A stretch of 64,000 nucleotides of DNA, from positions 1 through 64,000 of the forward strand of contig JBOHYR010000066.1 in assembly GCA_050737995.1 (NCBI GenBank), written 5' to 3'. Shown here piece after piece: positions 35,204 through 43,521 of this stretch (positions are counted from its first letter, which is position 1; each line of letters opens with the position of its first letter). This DNA comes from 66-474 sp050737995. GTDB taxonomy: Bacteria; Pseudomonadota; Gammaproteobacteria; Xanthomonadales; Rhodanobacteraceae. Under the pieces are notes generated by a model that was given only the letters and a program-made list of their open reading frames with translations, was not told where the DNA came from and made no database searches. A program made the translations under genes and the position numbers.

Positions 35204-36586
35204 TCAGTTGTCCCCGCGCAAGGCCGCGAGCGCAACGCGCGTCCGGTCGCGCGCGGTATCTCGCGAGGTGGAATCGGGAAAAGCGGCGCTGACGGCAATT
35301 GGTATCGCGCCGTCACCCACGAACGCGAAACGGGTCTCGTCCTGCACCACCAGCGCCTCCGACGCACCGGGGGCGGACAATGCGCGCGACGCCTGTCCGG
35401 CGCTCCGCGGATCGGGGAAGGCGCGCGACAGAAGGAGTTCCTCTCCGTCGGCGCCAATCAGGCGGAAGCGGAAGCCATCGTCGTCGCGGAAACTGACAAT
35501 GCGCGCACGTCTTTCGATTTTTTTGTCCGCCTTCGATTTCGACGCAGGCGCAACCAACGTGCCGAGCCCGACAGTACGTCGCATCATCTCGATTCGTGGC
35601 GCCGCCACCGCGCGTGCCTTGCGGGCACCCTCGCGCAATGCATCTTCGATGTCGCCCGGATGCGCAATCAGCGTGTCGTAACGCTCGCGCAGGGGCGCGA
35701 TTTCCTGCTCGATGCGTGCGCCGAGCTTCTGCTTGGCCTCGCCCCAGCCGACACCCGATTCCAATTCCGCGCGGAACGCCGTGGTTTCATCGGACGACGC
35801 AAACGCGCGGAAGATCGCGTACGGGCTGGATGATTCCGGGTCCTTCGGCTCACCTGGCTCACGCGAATCGGTGACGACGCGCGCGATGGCCTCGCGCGTT
35901 GCCTTGGCGCTGCCCTCGAACAACGGAATGGTGTTGTCGTAACTCTTGGACATCTTGCGGCCGTCGAGTCCGGGCAAGGTGGCGACATTCTCCTCGGTGG
36001 CGGCCTCAGGCAACACAAAAGGCTGACCCTTGCCGCCGGCCGCACGCCAAGCCTTGCCGTACAGATGGTTGAATCGCTGTGCGACGTCGCGCGCCATCTC
36101 GATGTGCTGGACCTGGTCGCGCCCGACTGGAACCTTGTTTGCGTTGAAGGCCAGGATGTCGGCGGCCATCAAAACCGGATACATGTAGAGGCCCGCGTTG
36201 ATGCCGGCATCGGGGTCCTCGTCACGCGAGGTGTTCTGATCCACCGCAGCCTTGTAGGCGTGTGCCCGATTCAGCAACCCTTTTGCCGTCACGCAGGTCA
36301 GGATCCACGTCAGTTCGGGGATCTCCGGAATATCCGATTGCCGATAGAACGTAACCCGTGCTGGATTCAACCCGCAGGCCAGCCAGGTCGCGGCGATTTC
36401 CAGCCGCGAACGCGCGACGCGCGCCGGATCGTCGCACTTCACCAGCGCGTGGTAATCGGCAAGGAAGAAAAACGAATCGGTGTCCGCGGCGCGGCTGGCC
36501 GCGATCGCGGGCCGGATCGCGCCGACATAATTGCCGAGGTGCGGTGTGCCGGAAGTGGTGATGCCGGTGAGGATGCGTTGGTTCAT
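35204..36586 (-). CDS. trpS: Tryptophanyl-tRNA synthetase with C-terminal extension
   Basis: A 460-residue class I synthetase. The HIGH-type motif is HLGN at residues 16-19, and KMSKS is at 211-215. Residues 1-342 cover the whole catalytic and anticodon-binding core, compared with about 330 in many bacteria. Residues 343-460 form an extra domain joined by a lysine-rich linker (SKSKADKKIERR), with FRDDDGFRFRLIGADGEELLLSRAFPDPRSAGQ. That stretch resembles the DUF1508 (YegP-like) fold. It charges tRNA(Trp). Extended TrpRS proteins are known in xanthomonads, and the role of the extension is unknown. hemE lies 27 bases upstream on the same strand. Confidence 0.95.
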   Translation of the reverse strand: MNQRILTGITTSGTPHLGNYVGAIRPAIAASRAADTDSFFFLADYHALVKCDDPARVARSRLEIAATWLACGLNPARVTFYRQSDIPEIPELTWILTCVTAKGLLNRAHAYKAAVDQNTSRDEDPDAGINAGLYMYPVLMAADILAFNANKVPVGRDQVQHIEMARDVAQRFNHLYGKAWRAAGGKGQPFVLPEAATEENVATLPGLDGRKMSKSYDNTIPLFEGSAKATREAIARVVTDSREPGEPKDPESSSPYAIFRAFASSDETTAFRAELESGVGWGEAKQKLGARIEQEIAPLRERYDTLIAHPGDIEDALREGARKARAVAAPRIEMMRRTVGLGTLVAPASKSKADKKIERRARIVSFRDDDGFRFRLIGADGEELLLSRAFPDPRSAGQASRALSAPGASEALVVQDETRFAFVGDGAIPIAVSAAFPDSTSRDTARDRTRVALAALRGDN

Positions 36587-36613
36587 GCGGCTGAGACGCT
36601 GAGGAACAATCGG

Positions 36614-37690
36614 TTAGTGTAAGCCACGTGTGGTGCGTCCGTGCTCGTGCACGGCATCCACCAGTACACGCAGATGTTCGGGATCGACATCCGGCGCAAT
36701 GCCGTGGCCGAGGTTGAAGACGTGGCCGGGATGCAGGCCGAAATCTTCGAGAACTCGTTTGACTTCGTGGCGGATTACATCCGGCGGCGCCAGCAGGGTG
36801 GCGGGATCGAGGTTGCCCTGCAGCGCCACGCGTTCGCCGACCCGGCGTCGCGCCGCATCCAGGGTAATTGTCCAGTCAAGTCCGAGCGCCGTGCAGCCTG
36901 TGTTGGCGAGTGCCTCGAGGCTGGCATTGGCGCCTTTGGAGAACAGGATCAACGGGACATCGCAGGCGCGCGGATCGTCGCGCAGCAATTCGGCGATCTG
37001 CGCGAGATAGCGCTGGGAATATTCCAGAAACATCGCGGGTGCCAGCATGCCGCCCCAGCTGTCGAACACCATCAACGCCTGCGCGCCAGCCGCGGCCTGT
37101 GCGGCGAGGTACACCGCGACCGCACGCGCGTTCACGTCGAGCAGCTTGTGCATTGCGGCAGGGTCTTCCAGCGCGAACGCCTTGACGCGCGCGAAGTCGC
37201 GCGAACCCTCGCCCTCGATCATGTAGCACGCAAGCGTCCACGGACTCCCGGCAAACCCGATCAGTGGCACGCGGCCATCGAGTTCGCGGCGGCTCAGGCG
37301 AACGGCGTCAGGCACATAGCGCAAGGACGCTTCCGGATCAGGCACGCCAAGTTTTGCGATGTCGGCGGCGCCGCGCAGCGGGTGATGGAACTTGGGACCA
37401 TCACCTCCGATGAAATGCAGACCCAGCCCCATCGCATCAGGCACCGTGAGGATGTCGGAAAACAGGATCGCGGCATCCAGCTCGAAACGTTCGACTGGTT
37501 GCAGCGTGACTTCGCAGGCAAGTTCCGGCGTCTGTGCAAGCCTGAGAAAACTGCCGGCGCGTTCGCGGGTCGCCCGGTATTCGGGTAGGTAACGCCCCGC
37601 CTGGCGCATGATCCATACTGGCGTGGTATCGACGGGTTGCCGGCGCAGCGCGCGCAGGAAACGGTTGCTGCGATTGGATTCTTCAGCCAT
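36614..37690 (-). CDS. hemE: Uroporphyrinogen decarboxylase
   Basis: A 358-residue HemE of normal size. The signature PVWIMRQAGRYLPEYRATRE appears near the N-terminus, followed by FSDILTVPDAMGLGLHF, GFAGSPWTLACYMIEGEGS and GNLDPATLLAPPDVI. It removes four carboxyl groups from uroporphyrinogen III in haem synthesis. The ATG at 37690 is preferred; one 9 bases upstream is possible. Its first 8 bases overlap the end of the WGR-protein gene, showing tight packing in a WGR-hemE-trpS transcript. Confidence 0.97.
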   Translation of the reverse strand: MAEESNRSNRFLRALRRQPVDTTPVWIMRQAGRYLPEYRATRERAGSFLRLAQTPELACEVTLQPVERFELDAAILFSDILTVPDAMGLGLHFIGGDGPKFHHPLRGAADIAKLGVPDPEASLRYVPDAVRLSRRELDGRVPLIGFAGSPWTLACYMIEGEGSRDFARVKAFALEDPAAMHKLLDVNARAVAVYLAAQAAAGAQALMVFDSWGGMLAPAMFLEYSQRYLAQIAELLRDDPRACDVPLILFSKGANASLEALANTGCTALGLDWTITLDAARRRVGERVALQGNLDPATLLAPPDVIRHEVKRVLEDFGLHPGHVFNLGHGIAPDVDPEHLRVLVDAVHEHGRTTRGLH

Positions 37691-37940
37691 GTGGCGCATC
37701 GACTCCCTGCGTGATCATCACCTTGAAGCCGCGCTTCAGCTGGCTGTCGCGTGCGCGTTCGAATGCGGCCAGCGCGGCGTCGCGGTCGAGATACACCTCG
37801 CGTTTGAGTGTCGCCCGCCCACCCTCGGTACCGGATTCGCGGTACAGCGTCCAGCCGCCGAGCAGATCCTGCTCCAGCGCGATGCGGCAGTAGCGTGGCT
37901 GGACGCCGCTGCCGGGTGGCGTTTGCAGGTAAAGGTGCAT
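37683..37940 (-). CDS. WGR-domain protein
   Basis: An 85-residue protein covering one WGR domain: MHLYLQTPPGSGVQPRYCRIALEQDLLGGWTLYRESGTEGGRATLKREVYLDRDAALAAFERARDSQLKRGFKV. The family name comes from W-G-R; here the tryptophan is in GGWTLYRESG. WGR domains occur in PARPs and in short bacterial proteins, and they may bind nucleic acid. The ATG at 37940 is the first codon matching the domain start. It lies 50 bases downstream of aroB and overlaps hemE by 8 bases. Confidence 0.82.
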   Translation of the reverse strand: MHLYLQTPPGSGVQPRYCRIALEQDLLGGWTLYRESGTEGGRATLKREVYLDRDAALAAFERARDSQLKRGFKVMITQGVDAPHG

Positions 37941-37990
37941 GGCGTAGCGCGCGTGCCGGATGCGACGGGAACGCGATTGTAACGTGCCCC

Positions 37991-39076
37991 TTAGCCCGAC
38001 AGCACCGCGCGAACCACAGCGGCATCGGCGTCCGCGACAATTTCCGCTCGTCCGATGCCGCGCCAAAGAATCAGTCGCAGTGACCCCGCGCGGTTCTTCT
38101 TGTCGAGCTGCATACGCGCCAACAGCGCCTCGTGGGCCAGGCCGACAGGCGGCGTGGTCGGCAATCCGCACTGGGTTAGCAAGGCCGCGAGACGTTGCAC
38201 ATCGGTGGTATCCGCCATGCCGAGGTGCATGGATATCCGCGCCGCGAGAACCATGCCGATCGCGACTGCTTCGCCGTGCAACAGCGTGCCATACCCGGCT
38301 TCCGCTTCAAGCGCGTGCCCGAACGTGTGTCCGAAATTGAGCAGCGCGCGTTCGCCGGATTCGCGTTCATCGCGTTCGACGACAGCGGCCTTGAACCGGC
38401 AGCAGCGTGTGATCGCATGGGTCAGCGCGTCCGTATCCCGTGCGAGCAATGCATCGACATGCGTCTCCAGCCAGACAAAGAAATCCGCGTCGCAAATGCA
38501 GGCAGTCTTGATCACTTCGGCCAGTCCCGCGCGCAGTTCGCGTTCGGGCAGCGTCGTCAAGGTATCGAGGTCGGCGATCACTTCGCAGGGCTGGTGGAAT
38601 GCGCCGATCAGGTTCTTGCCAGCCGGGTGATCGACACCCGTCTTGCCGCCCACGGACGAATCGACCATCGCCAGCAGCGTCGTCGGGACCTGGACGAAGT
38701 CGATGCCGCGCATCCAGCACGCCGCCGCGAAACCGGCGATGTCGCCGACCACGCCGCCGCCCAGTGCCAGCACGCAGGCGTCGCGGGTCGCACCGAGCTG
38801 CGCCAGCGCGTCGAGCACCTGTGCGACCGCTTCGAGGTTCTTGTGTTCTTCGCCGATTGGTAGTACGAGTGTCGAGATAGCCAAAGGCTGCGCTTCCGCA
38901 GTCAATGTTGCGCACAGCCGCTGCGCATACAACGGTGCGACATTGCTGTCGCTGACGATCAGTGCGTGAATGCCACGGATCGCGTCGCGCCATCCTGTGG
39001 CATCGTCGAGAAGGCCAGAACCGATCAGGATCGGATAGCGACGTCCGGGCAGGCCCACATCAATGCGGGTCATCAT
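37991..39076 (-). CDS. aroB: 3-dehydroquinate synthase
   Basis: A 361-residue AroB with GRRYPILIGSGLLDD, the NAD-binding GEEHKNLEAVAQVLDALAQLGATRDACVLALGGGVVGDIAGFAAACWMRGIDFVQVPTTLLAMVDSSVGGKTGVDHPAGKNLIGAFHQP, and the zinc-ligand part LLNFGHTFGHALEA. It makes 3-dehydroquinate, the second step of the shikimate pathway. Its ATG overlaps the aroK stop (ATGA), the usual aroK-aroB coupling. Confidence 0.97.
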   Translation of the reverse strand: MMTRIDVGLPGRRYPILIGSGLLDDATGWRDAIRGIHALIVSDSNVAPLYAQRLCATLTAEAQPLAISTLVLPIGEEHKNLEAVAQVLDALAQLGATRDACVLALGGGVVGDIAGFAAACWMRGIDFVQVPTTLLAMVDSSVGGKTGVDHPAGKNLIGAFHQPCEVIADLDTLTTLPERELRAGLAEVIKTACICDADFFVWLETHVDALLARDTDALTHAITRCCRFKAAVVERDERESGERALLNFGHTFGHALEAEAGYGTLLHGEAVAIGMVLAARISMHLGMADTTDVQRLAALLTQCGLPTTPPVGLAHEALLARMQLDKKNRAGSLRLILWRGIGRAEIVADADAAVVRAVLSG

Positions 39077-39624
39077 GCCGATTCCTTCGTTGCCGGCGTG
39101 CGTTGCCAGTGTTGTTCGAGCACGGTAGCGATGCGCGTGGCAGCGTGCCGGCAGGATTCGCCAGTGCCGTACACGGTGAGGTCGGCGAGTTCGCGGTAGA
39201 GCGGGTCGCGCTCGCGGGCAAGCTGCTCCAGGCGTTCGCGGCGGTCTGGCGCAACGAGGAGTGGGCGTTTCCGGTCACGTTCGAGGCGTTGCATTTGCTG
39301 TTCGATGCCGGTTTCGAGCCAGAGGACAAAACCGCGCTCGCGCAGCAGGCCGTGGTTGGCGGGCGTCAGCACGGCGCCGCCACCCGTGGCGAGCACGATG
39401 CCGGATCGAGCGGTCAGGTCGGCCAGCAGATCGGACTCGCGACGACGGAACCCTTCCTCGCCCTCGATCTCGAAGATGGTCGCCACGCTCGCGCCGGTTC
39501 GTTCCTCGATGAACACATCGAGATCGATGCACGGCATGTCGAAATGCTGCGCAAGGTGACGGCCGATGCTCGATTTCCCGGCACCCATCGGGCCGATCAG
39601 AAACAAGTTGGGCGAGGGGTTCAT
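39073..39624 (-). CDS. aroK: Shikimate kinase
   Basis: A 183-residue kinase. The P-loop is GPMGAGKSSIG, the shikimate-binding D-L-D-V-F-I-E motif follows, and GEEGFRRRES, LATGGGAVL and RPLL complete the family pattern. It phosphorylates shikimate. Adjacent aroB suggests an aroKB operon. In many relatives pilQ precedes aroK; here ilvE lies upstream instead, and pilQ is at the other end of the window. Confidence 0.96.
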   Translation of the reverse strand: MNPSPNLFLIGPMGAGKSSIGRHLAQHFDMPCIDLDVFIEERTGASVATIFEIEGEEGFRRRESDLLADLTARSGIVLATGGGAVLTPANHGLLRERGFVLWLETGIEQQMQRLERDRKRPLLVAPDRRERLEQLARERDPLYRELADLTVYGTGESCRHAATRIATVLEQHWQRTPATKESA

Positions 39625-39697
39625 CCACCAAGTACAGCGGCGTCATGCGGCGGGGTCAAACGGGAAGCTCGATACGAAACGGCTATTGCGAAAAGTA

Positions 39698-39711
39698 GGC
39701 CACGGTTGGCC
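39698..39711. repeat. GGCCA palindrome, repeat family copy C
   Basis: GGCCA-CGGT-TGGCC followed by GTTC. It is nearly identical to GGCCA-CGGA-TGGCC-GTT at 40790-40806. It lies in the aroK-ilvE gap, with a GACAGATTGTC palindrome shortly after it. Confidence 0.5.
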
Positions 39712-39787
39712 GTTCCGATCCCCGCCATTGCCTACGGACGACAGATTGTCGGAGGCACAACGAAGCAACGGTCAGGGATGGTCGCAT

Positions 39788-40708
39788 TCATAAGGCTTCG
39801 AGCCACCCCCACTTGTCATCGGTCCGCCCGTCGAACAACCCGAAATACCAGTCCTGGACCCTGCGGGTGAGCGGACCCGCATCGCCTGCGCCGACCTGCT
39901 TGCCGTCCACCGCGCGGATCGGGGTGATCTCGGCGGCGGTACCGCACATGAAGATTTCGTCCGCGAGGTACAGGTATTCGCGCGGCAGATCGCGCTCGAT
40001 CACTTGTACGCCACGGTCACGCGCCAGCGTCATGATCGAGTCGCGGGTGATGCCATTCAGCAGCGCCGAACTGACCGGCGTCGTATGCAACGCGCCGTCG
40101 ATCACCAGAAACAGGTTCTCGCCTGCGCCTTCGCTCAGCAATCCGGTGGAGGCCAACGCAATGCCTTCACCGAAGCCGCGCTGGCGTGCCTCGCGTGCAA
40201 TCAACTGTCCCGAAAGATAGTTGCCGCCGGCCTTTGCGCCGGACGGGATGGTATTGGGCGCGCAACGCTGCCAGCTCGACACACATGCGGTGATACCGTG
40301 CTTGAGGGCCTCTGGACCGAGGTACGGACCCATCGGCCACGCGGCGATCGCCACGTCGATCGGCGTTTCCGCCGACAATCCGAAACCACCGAGACCGCGA
40401 TACGCGCATGGTCGCAGATAGGCCTGATCCAGTCCGTTGCGCTTGAGGACCTCGTGGCAGGCGTCGGTGGTTGCCTCGATCGTGTACGGCAAGGTCATGT
40501 CGTAGATCCGGGCCGAGTTGTACAGCCGCTTCATGTGCGCCGAGAGACGGAAGATTGCGCCGCCGTTCGGCGTCCTGTAGCAGCGGATGCCTTCGAACAC
40601 CGACGACCCGTACTGCAATCCGTGGGCCATCACATGGACCGTGGCATCGCGCCAAGGCTTGATCGCTCCGTTGTGCCAGACCCACTCAGGGTACTTCTGC
40701 TCGGCCAT
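39788..40708 (-). CDS. ilvE: Branched-chain amino acid aminotransferase
   Basis: A 306-residue class IV PLP aminotransferase. Key segments are WRDATVHVMAHGLQYGSSVFEGIRCY, the PLP lysine in SGAKAGGNYLSGQLIAREA, STGLLSEGAGENLFLVIDG, NGITRDSIMTLARDRG, and EIFMCGTAAEITPIRAVDGKQVG. It catalyses the last step of valine, leucine and isoleucine synthesis or the first of their breakdown. The length equals E. coli IlvE. It is single, flanked by palindromic repeats on both sides. Confidence 0.95.
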   Translation of the reverse strand: MAEQKYPEWVWHNGAIKPWRDATVHVMAHGLQYGSSVFEGIRCYRTPNGGAIFRLSAHMKRLYNSARIYDMTLPYTIEATTDACHEVLKRNGLDQAYLRPCAYRGLGGFGLSAETPIDVAIAAWPMGPYLGPEALKHGITACVSSWQRCAPNTIPSGAKAGGNYLSGQLIAREARQRGFGEGIALASTGLLSEGAGENLFLVIDGALHTTPVSSALLNGITRDSIMTLARDRGVQVIERDLPREYLYLADEIFMCGTAAEITPIRAVDGKQVGAGDAGPLTRRVQDWYFGLFDGRTDDKWGWLEAL

Positions 40709-40789
40709 GCTCGGACTCCACCAAAAATTGAATAGTAACCGGTCGTGCGCATGGCGCGCTCCGTTCGAAACAACTGTTGTGAGGAATCA

Positions 40790-40875
40790 GGCCACGGATG
40801 GCCGTTATGGTGCTCACGGGCTTCGGTGGTTTTGCTGGTTGGTCGTAGGTCGATACGGCGATCAAGGAAGATCGC
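40790..40875. repeat. REP-like element with two palindromes, repeat family copy B
   Basis: GGCCA-CGGA-TGGCC (40790-40803) and GCGATC-AAGGAA-GATCGC (40858-40875) are two palindromes 54 bases apart in the ilvE-xerD gap. The first matches copy C and the second matches copy A, so the complete unit probably contains both. Confidence 0.55.
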
Positions 40876-40879
40876 ACAA

Positions 40880-41803
40880 TCAAGCCCGCGGATGATGCTG
40901 CGAGTGGAGCCGTTTCAATCCTTCGCGCGCGACCAGCGTGTAGATCTGCGTCGTCGAAAGGTTGCTGTGGCCCAGCAGCATCTGCAGTGCGCGCAGGTCG
41001 GCACCGTGGTTGAGCAGGTGCGTCGCGAACGAGTGCCGCAGCACGTGCGGCGAGATCCGCTTGGCCGCGATCCCGGCGGCGAGTGCATGCTTTTTCACGA
41101 TCATCCACGCCATTTGCCGGGTCATGCCAGTTGCGCGGTTGGACAGGAACAGCGGCGGCACTTCGTGGCCTTTTGCGAGCGCCGGCCGCGCCTCGCGCAG
41201 GTAACGCAACAGCCAGTCCATGCAGGTCTCACCGATGGGCACCAGCCGCTCCTTGCCGCCCTTGCCCGTAACACGGAGCACTCCCTGGCGAAGGTTCAGG
41301 CCCGCAAGCGGCAACGTCACCAGCTCGCTGACGCGCAGACCGCAGGCGTACATCAGCTCCAACATTGCGCGGTCGCGCAGCCCCAGAGCGGTTGAGGTAT
41401 CGGGGGCGTCGAGCAAGGCCTCGATCTCGCGCTCGGCCAGTGCCTTGGGCAGGGTACGCGGAAGTTTCGGCGTATCGAGCAACAATGTTGGATCTTCAAA
41501 ATCGACGTTGTGTCGAACCTGCTCCGCGTAGAAACGCCGCAGCGCGGTCAATTCGCGCGCAGTCGTGCGTGCGCCGATACCGGCCTTGGCGCGTGCCGCG
41601 AGAAAGCGAAACAAGTCCTCGCGGGTTGCCCCGAGCAGGCCCTGTGCGTGTCGGCCGAGCCACGTGGCGCAACGCCCCAAGTCACCGCGATAATCTGCAA
41701 GCGTGAGGTCGGCCAAGCCGTCGCGGGACCAGACCCCTTCGAGGAACGCGTCAATGGCGGCGTGGTCGCGTGGGTCGATGTCGGTCGCCGGATCGGTCAT
41801 CAT
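40880..41803 (-). CDS. xerD: Tyrosine recombinase XerD
   Basis: A 307-residue XerD. The N-terminal core-binding domain contains FLEGVWSRDGLADLTLADYRGDL. The catalytic domain has the first arginine in YACGLRVSELVTL, the lysine in GKGGKERLVPIG, HVLRHSFATHLLNHGADLRALQMLLGHSNLSTTQIYT (H-x2-R, H, Y) and the end AREGLKRLHSQHHPRA, typical of XerD rather than XerC. With XerC it resolves chromosome dimers at dif. The start may be 41803 or the next ATG. It is divergent from the RDD gene by 40 bases. Confidence 0.95.
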   Translation of the reverse strand: MMTDPATDIDPRDHAAIDAFLEGVWSRDGLADLTLADYRGDLGRCATWLGRHAQGLLGATREDLFRFLAARAKAGIGARTTARELTALRRFYAEQVRHNVDFEDPTLLLDTPKLPRTLPKALAEREIEALLDAPDTSTALGLRDRAMLELMYACGLRVSELVTLPLAGLNLRQGVLRVTGKGGKERLVPIGETCMDWLLRYLREARPALAKGHEVPPLFLSNRATGMTRQMAWMIVKKHALAAGIAAKRISPHVLRHSFATHLLNHGADLRALQMLLGHSNLSTTQIYTLVAREGLKRLHSQHHPRA

Positions 41804-41843
41804 GGCATGCTGGCGTGCTCACCCTCCCATCGCAAGCCCGAGA

Positions 41844-42293
41844 ATGCCCTCAATATCCACATCAGTGAGCTGCGACCGACCCGCGCCGTTGTGGCGCCGC
41901 TTTGCCTGCATGTTTTACGATTTGTTGCCATTGATCGCGCTGTGGATGATCGCGGCGGCGATGTGGGTCTTGGCGTTCCATCGCGGCTACGATCCGCAGC
42001 ATCCGGGAATTGTTATGCGCGTATTGCTGGAGGCGTGGTTGCTGGTGGTAACCGCCGCCTATTTCATGGTGTCGTGGGTAAAGGTCGGCCAGACCATCGG
42101 CATGCGTGCGTGGAAGGTGAAGCTGGTAAGCGGAGAGGGCGCTCGGATTGGCACGCGGTTGGCGGCGTTGCGTTTCGTGCTCGCGCTGGTGTCGTTCGCA
42201 ATCGCTGGTTGTGGATTCTGGTACGCGCTGTTCGATCCGGAAAAGCGCACGTGGCATGACAAGATGTGTGGGACGCGCATGACCCATCTTTGA
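41844..42293 (+). CDS. RDD-family membrane protein
   Basis: A 149-residue protein with the RDD pattern modified to RRFACMFYDLLPLIALWMI in helix 1. Two more helices follow, with the conserved K-x-G-Q-T-I-G-M-R-A-W-K-V-K-L loop and a C-terminal DPEKRTWHDKMCGTRM. RDD proteins are small inner-membrane proteins of mostly unknown function; some are Na+/H+ transporters. It is divergent from xerD and converges on lptG, the standard order in this bacterial group. The ATG at 41844 is the closest in-frame start to the conserved region. Confidence 0.88.
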   Translation: MPSISTSVSCDRPAPLWRRFACMFYDLLPLIALWMIAAAMWVLAFHRGYDPQHPGIVMRVLLEAWLLVVTAAYFMVSWVKVGQTIGMRAWKVKLVSGEGARIGTRLAALRFVLALVSFAIAGCGFWYALFDPEKRTWHDKMCGTRMTHL

Positions 42294-42408
42294 TCCGGGC
42301 GCGATGTGTAGTTCGCGACGCGAGGCCGTTGCTCTGTCGCGATCGCCCCAAGACGCGGAACCAGACCGCGATTTTATGGCGTCAAACGGGCCGCAACCTT
42401 GCCCTTCA

Positions 42409-43521
42409 CTACGCCCGTCGGTAATACACGACCGCGATTGCCAGCAACAGCAGGGGGGGAATCAGGTTCACCACCAGCGGCGACGCGCCGAACACGGTGC
42501 CTGTGCTGACAACGGCACGTTGTACGAAGTACCATGCGATCGCGACGATGACGCCGAGGAACAGGCGTTTTCCGAGCCCTCCCGAACGCAGTGCGCCAAA
42601 ACCGAACGGCAGCGCGCACAACACCAGTAACAGTGTGTCGATCGGGTAGAACACGCGTTCCCACCACGCATTCCGGTATACGCCAGGATTCTGGCGGTTC
42701 GCACGCAGGTAGGCGATATTCCGAGACAGGTCGCGCAGCGACAGGTATTCCGGGTGCACCACGGACGCCTCGAGCACGGCGGGGTCGAGGCTGGTTTGCC
42801 ATGCCAGTCGCTTGTACGTGGTACTCACGGCACCGGCAACCGAGACGCGGGTATCGCGCACGTTGTCCAGCACCCAGGATTTACCTGCCTGAGTAGCCAG
42901 CTTTGCCCAGCGGAACGAGGTCAGTTCATTTGCCTCGTTGAAGCCGAATATCCGCACGTCCGCAAGCTCGACCTCCGGCCGGCCATGCACCATGTGAGCC
43001 AAGGCCGCCTTGGCGTTGATGATGTCATCGCCGTCGCGTGCCCACAGGCCGCTGCCCTGGCGTATCCGCAGCTGACCGGCGCTGCGCTGCAACTGGATTT
43101 CCTGCGCGCGTTGTTCGCCGGCGGGTGCGGCGGTTTCGCCGAGAATGAATACGCCGATCATCAGCACCGTGACCAGGCCGACGGCGGACAGACTGATCCT
43201 GAGTTTGGACATGCCGGCGGCGCGCAACGCAGTGAGCTCGCCACTACTTGCCAAGGCCCCGACGCCCACCAGACTGCCAATCAGCGCCGCAAATACGAAC
43301 CACTGGTATGCGCGCCGCGGCACGGTCAGCAGGATGTACACCACCGCCTTGCCGAGCGTGTACCCTCCATGGCCGACGCCGCTGATCTGGTTGGCAAACT
43401 GGATGAAGGTGTCGAGGCCGGTGAGCACCAGCCAAGTCAGTAGCAGGCCGCCGAGCACCGTGCCCGCGATCAATAGATCGGCGCGCTTGATCCGGAAGGC
43501 TTGCCAGGAAACCCGTCTCAC
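42409..43521 (-). CDS. lptG: LPS export ABC transporter permease LptG
   Basis: A 370-residue permease with six helices and a periplasmic beta-jellyroll domain. Hallmarks are TFIQFANQISGVGHGGYTLGKAVVYILLTVPRRAYQWFVFAALIGSLVGVGALASSGELTALRAAGMSKLRI, the coupling-helix region, and the C-terminal YPIDTLLLVLCALPFGFGALRSGGLGKRLFLGV. It works with LptF and LptB to move LPS from the inner membrane to the Lpt bridge. A GTG start at 43521 overlaps the lptF stop as GTGA. Confidence 0.96.
   Translation of the reverse strand: MRRVSWQAFRIKRADLLIAGTVLGGLLLTWLVLTGLDTFIQFANQISGVGHGGYTLGKAVVYILLTVPRRAYQWFVFAALIGSLVGVGALASSGELTALRAAGMSKLRISLSAVGLVTVLMIGVFILGETAAPAGEQRAQEIQLQRSAGQLRIRQGSGLWARDGDDIINAKAALAHMVHGRPEVELADVRIFGFNEANELTSFRWAKLATQAGKSWVLDNVRDTRVSVAGAVSTTYKRLAWQTSLDPAVLEASVVHPEYLSLRDLSRNIAYLRANRQNPGVYRNAWWERVFYPIDTLLLVLCALPFGFGALRSGGLGKRLFLGVIVAIAWYFVQRAVVSTGTVFGASPLVVNLIPPLLLLAIAVVYYRRA

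Noticed and set aside
39073..40875. Palindromes near xerD considered as a dif site
   Set aside because: They lack the 28-bp XerC/XerD arm layout and recur elsewhere as intergenic repeats.
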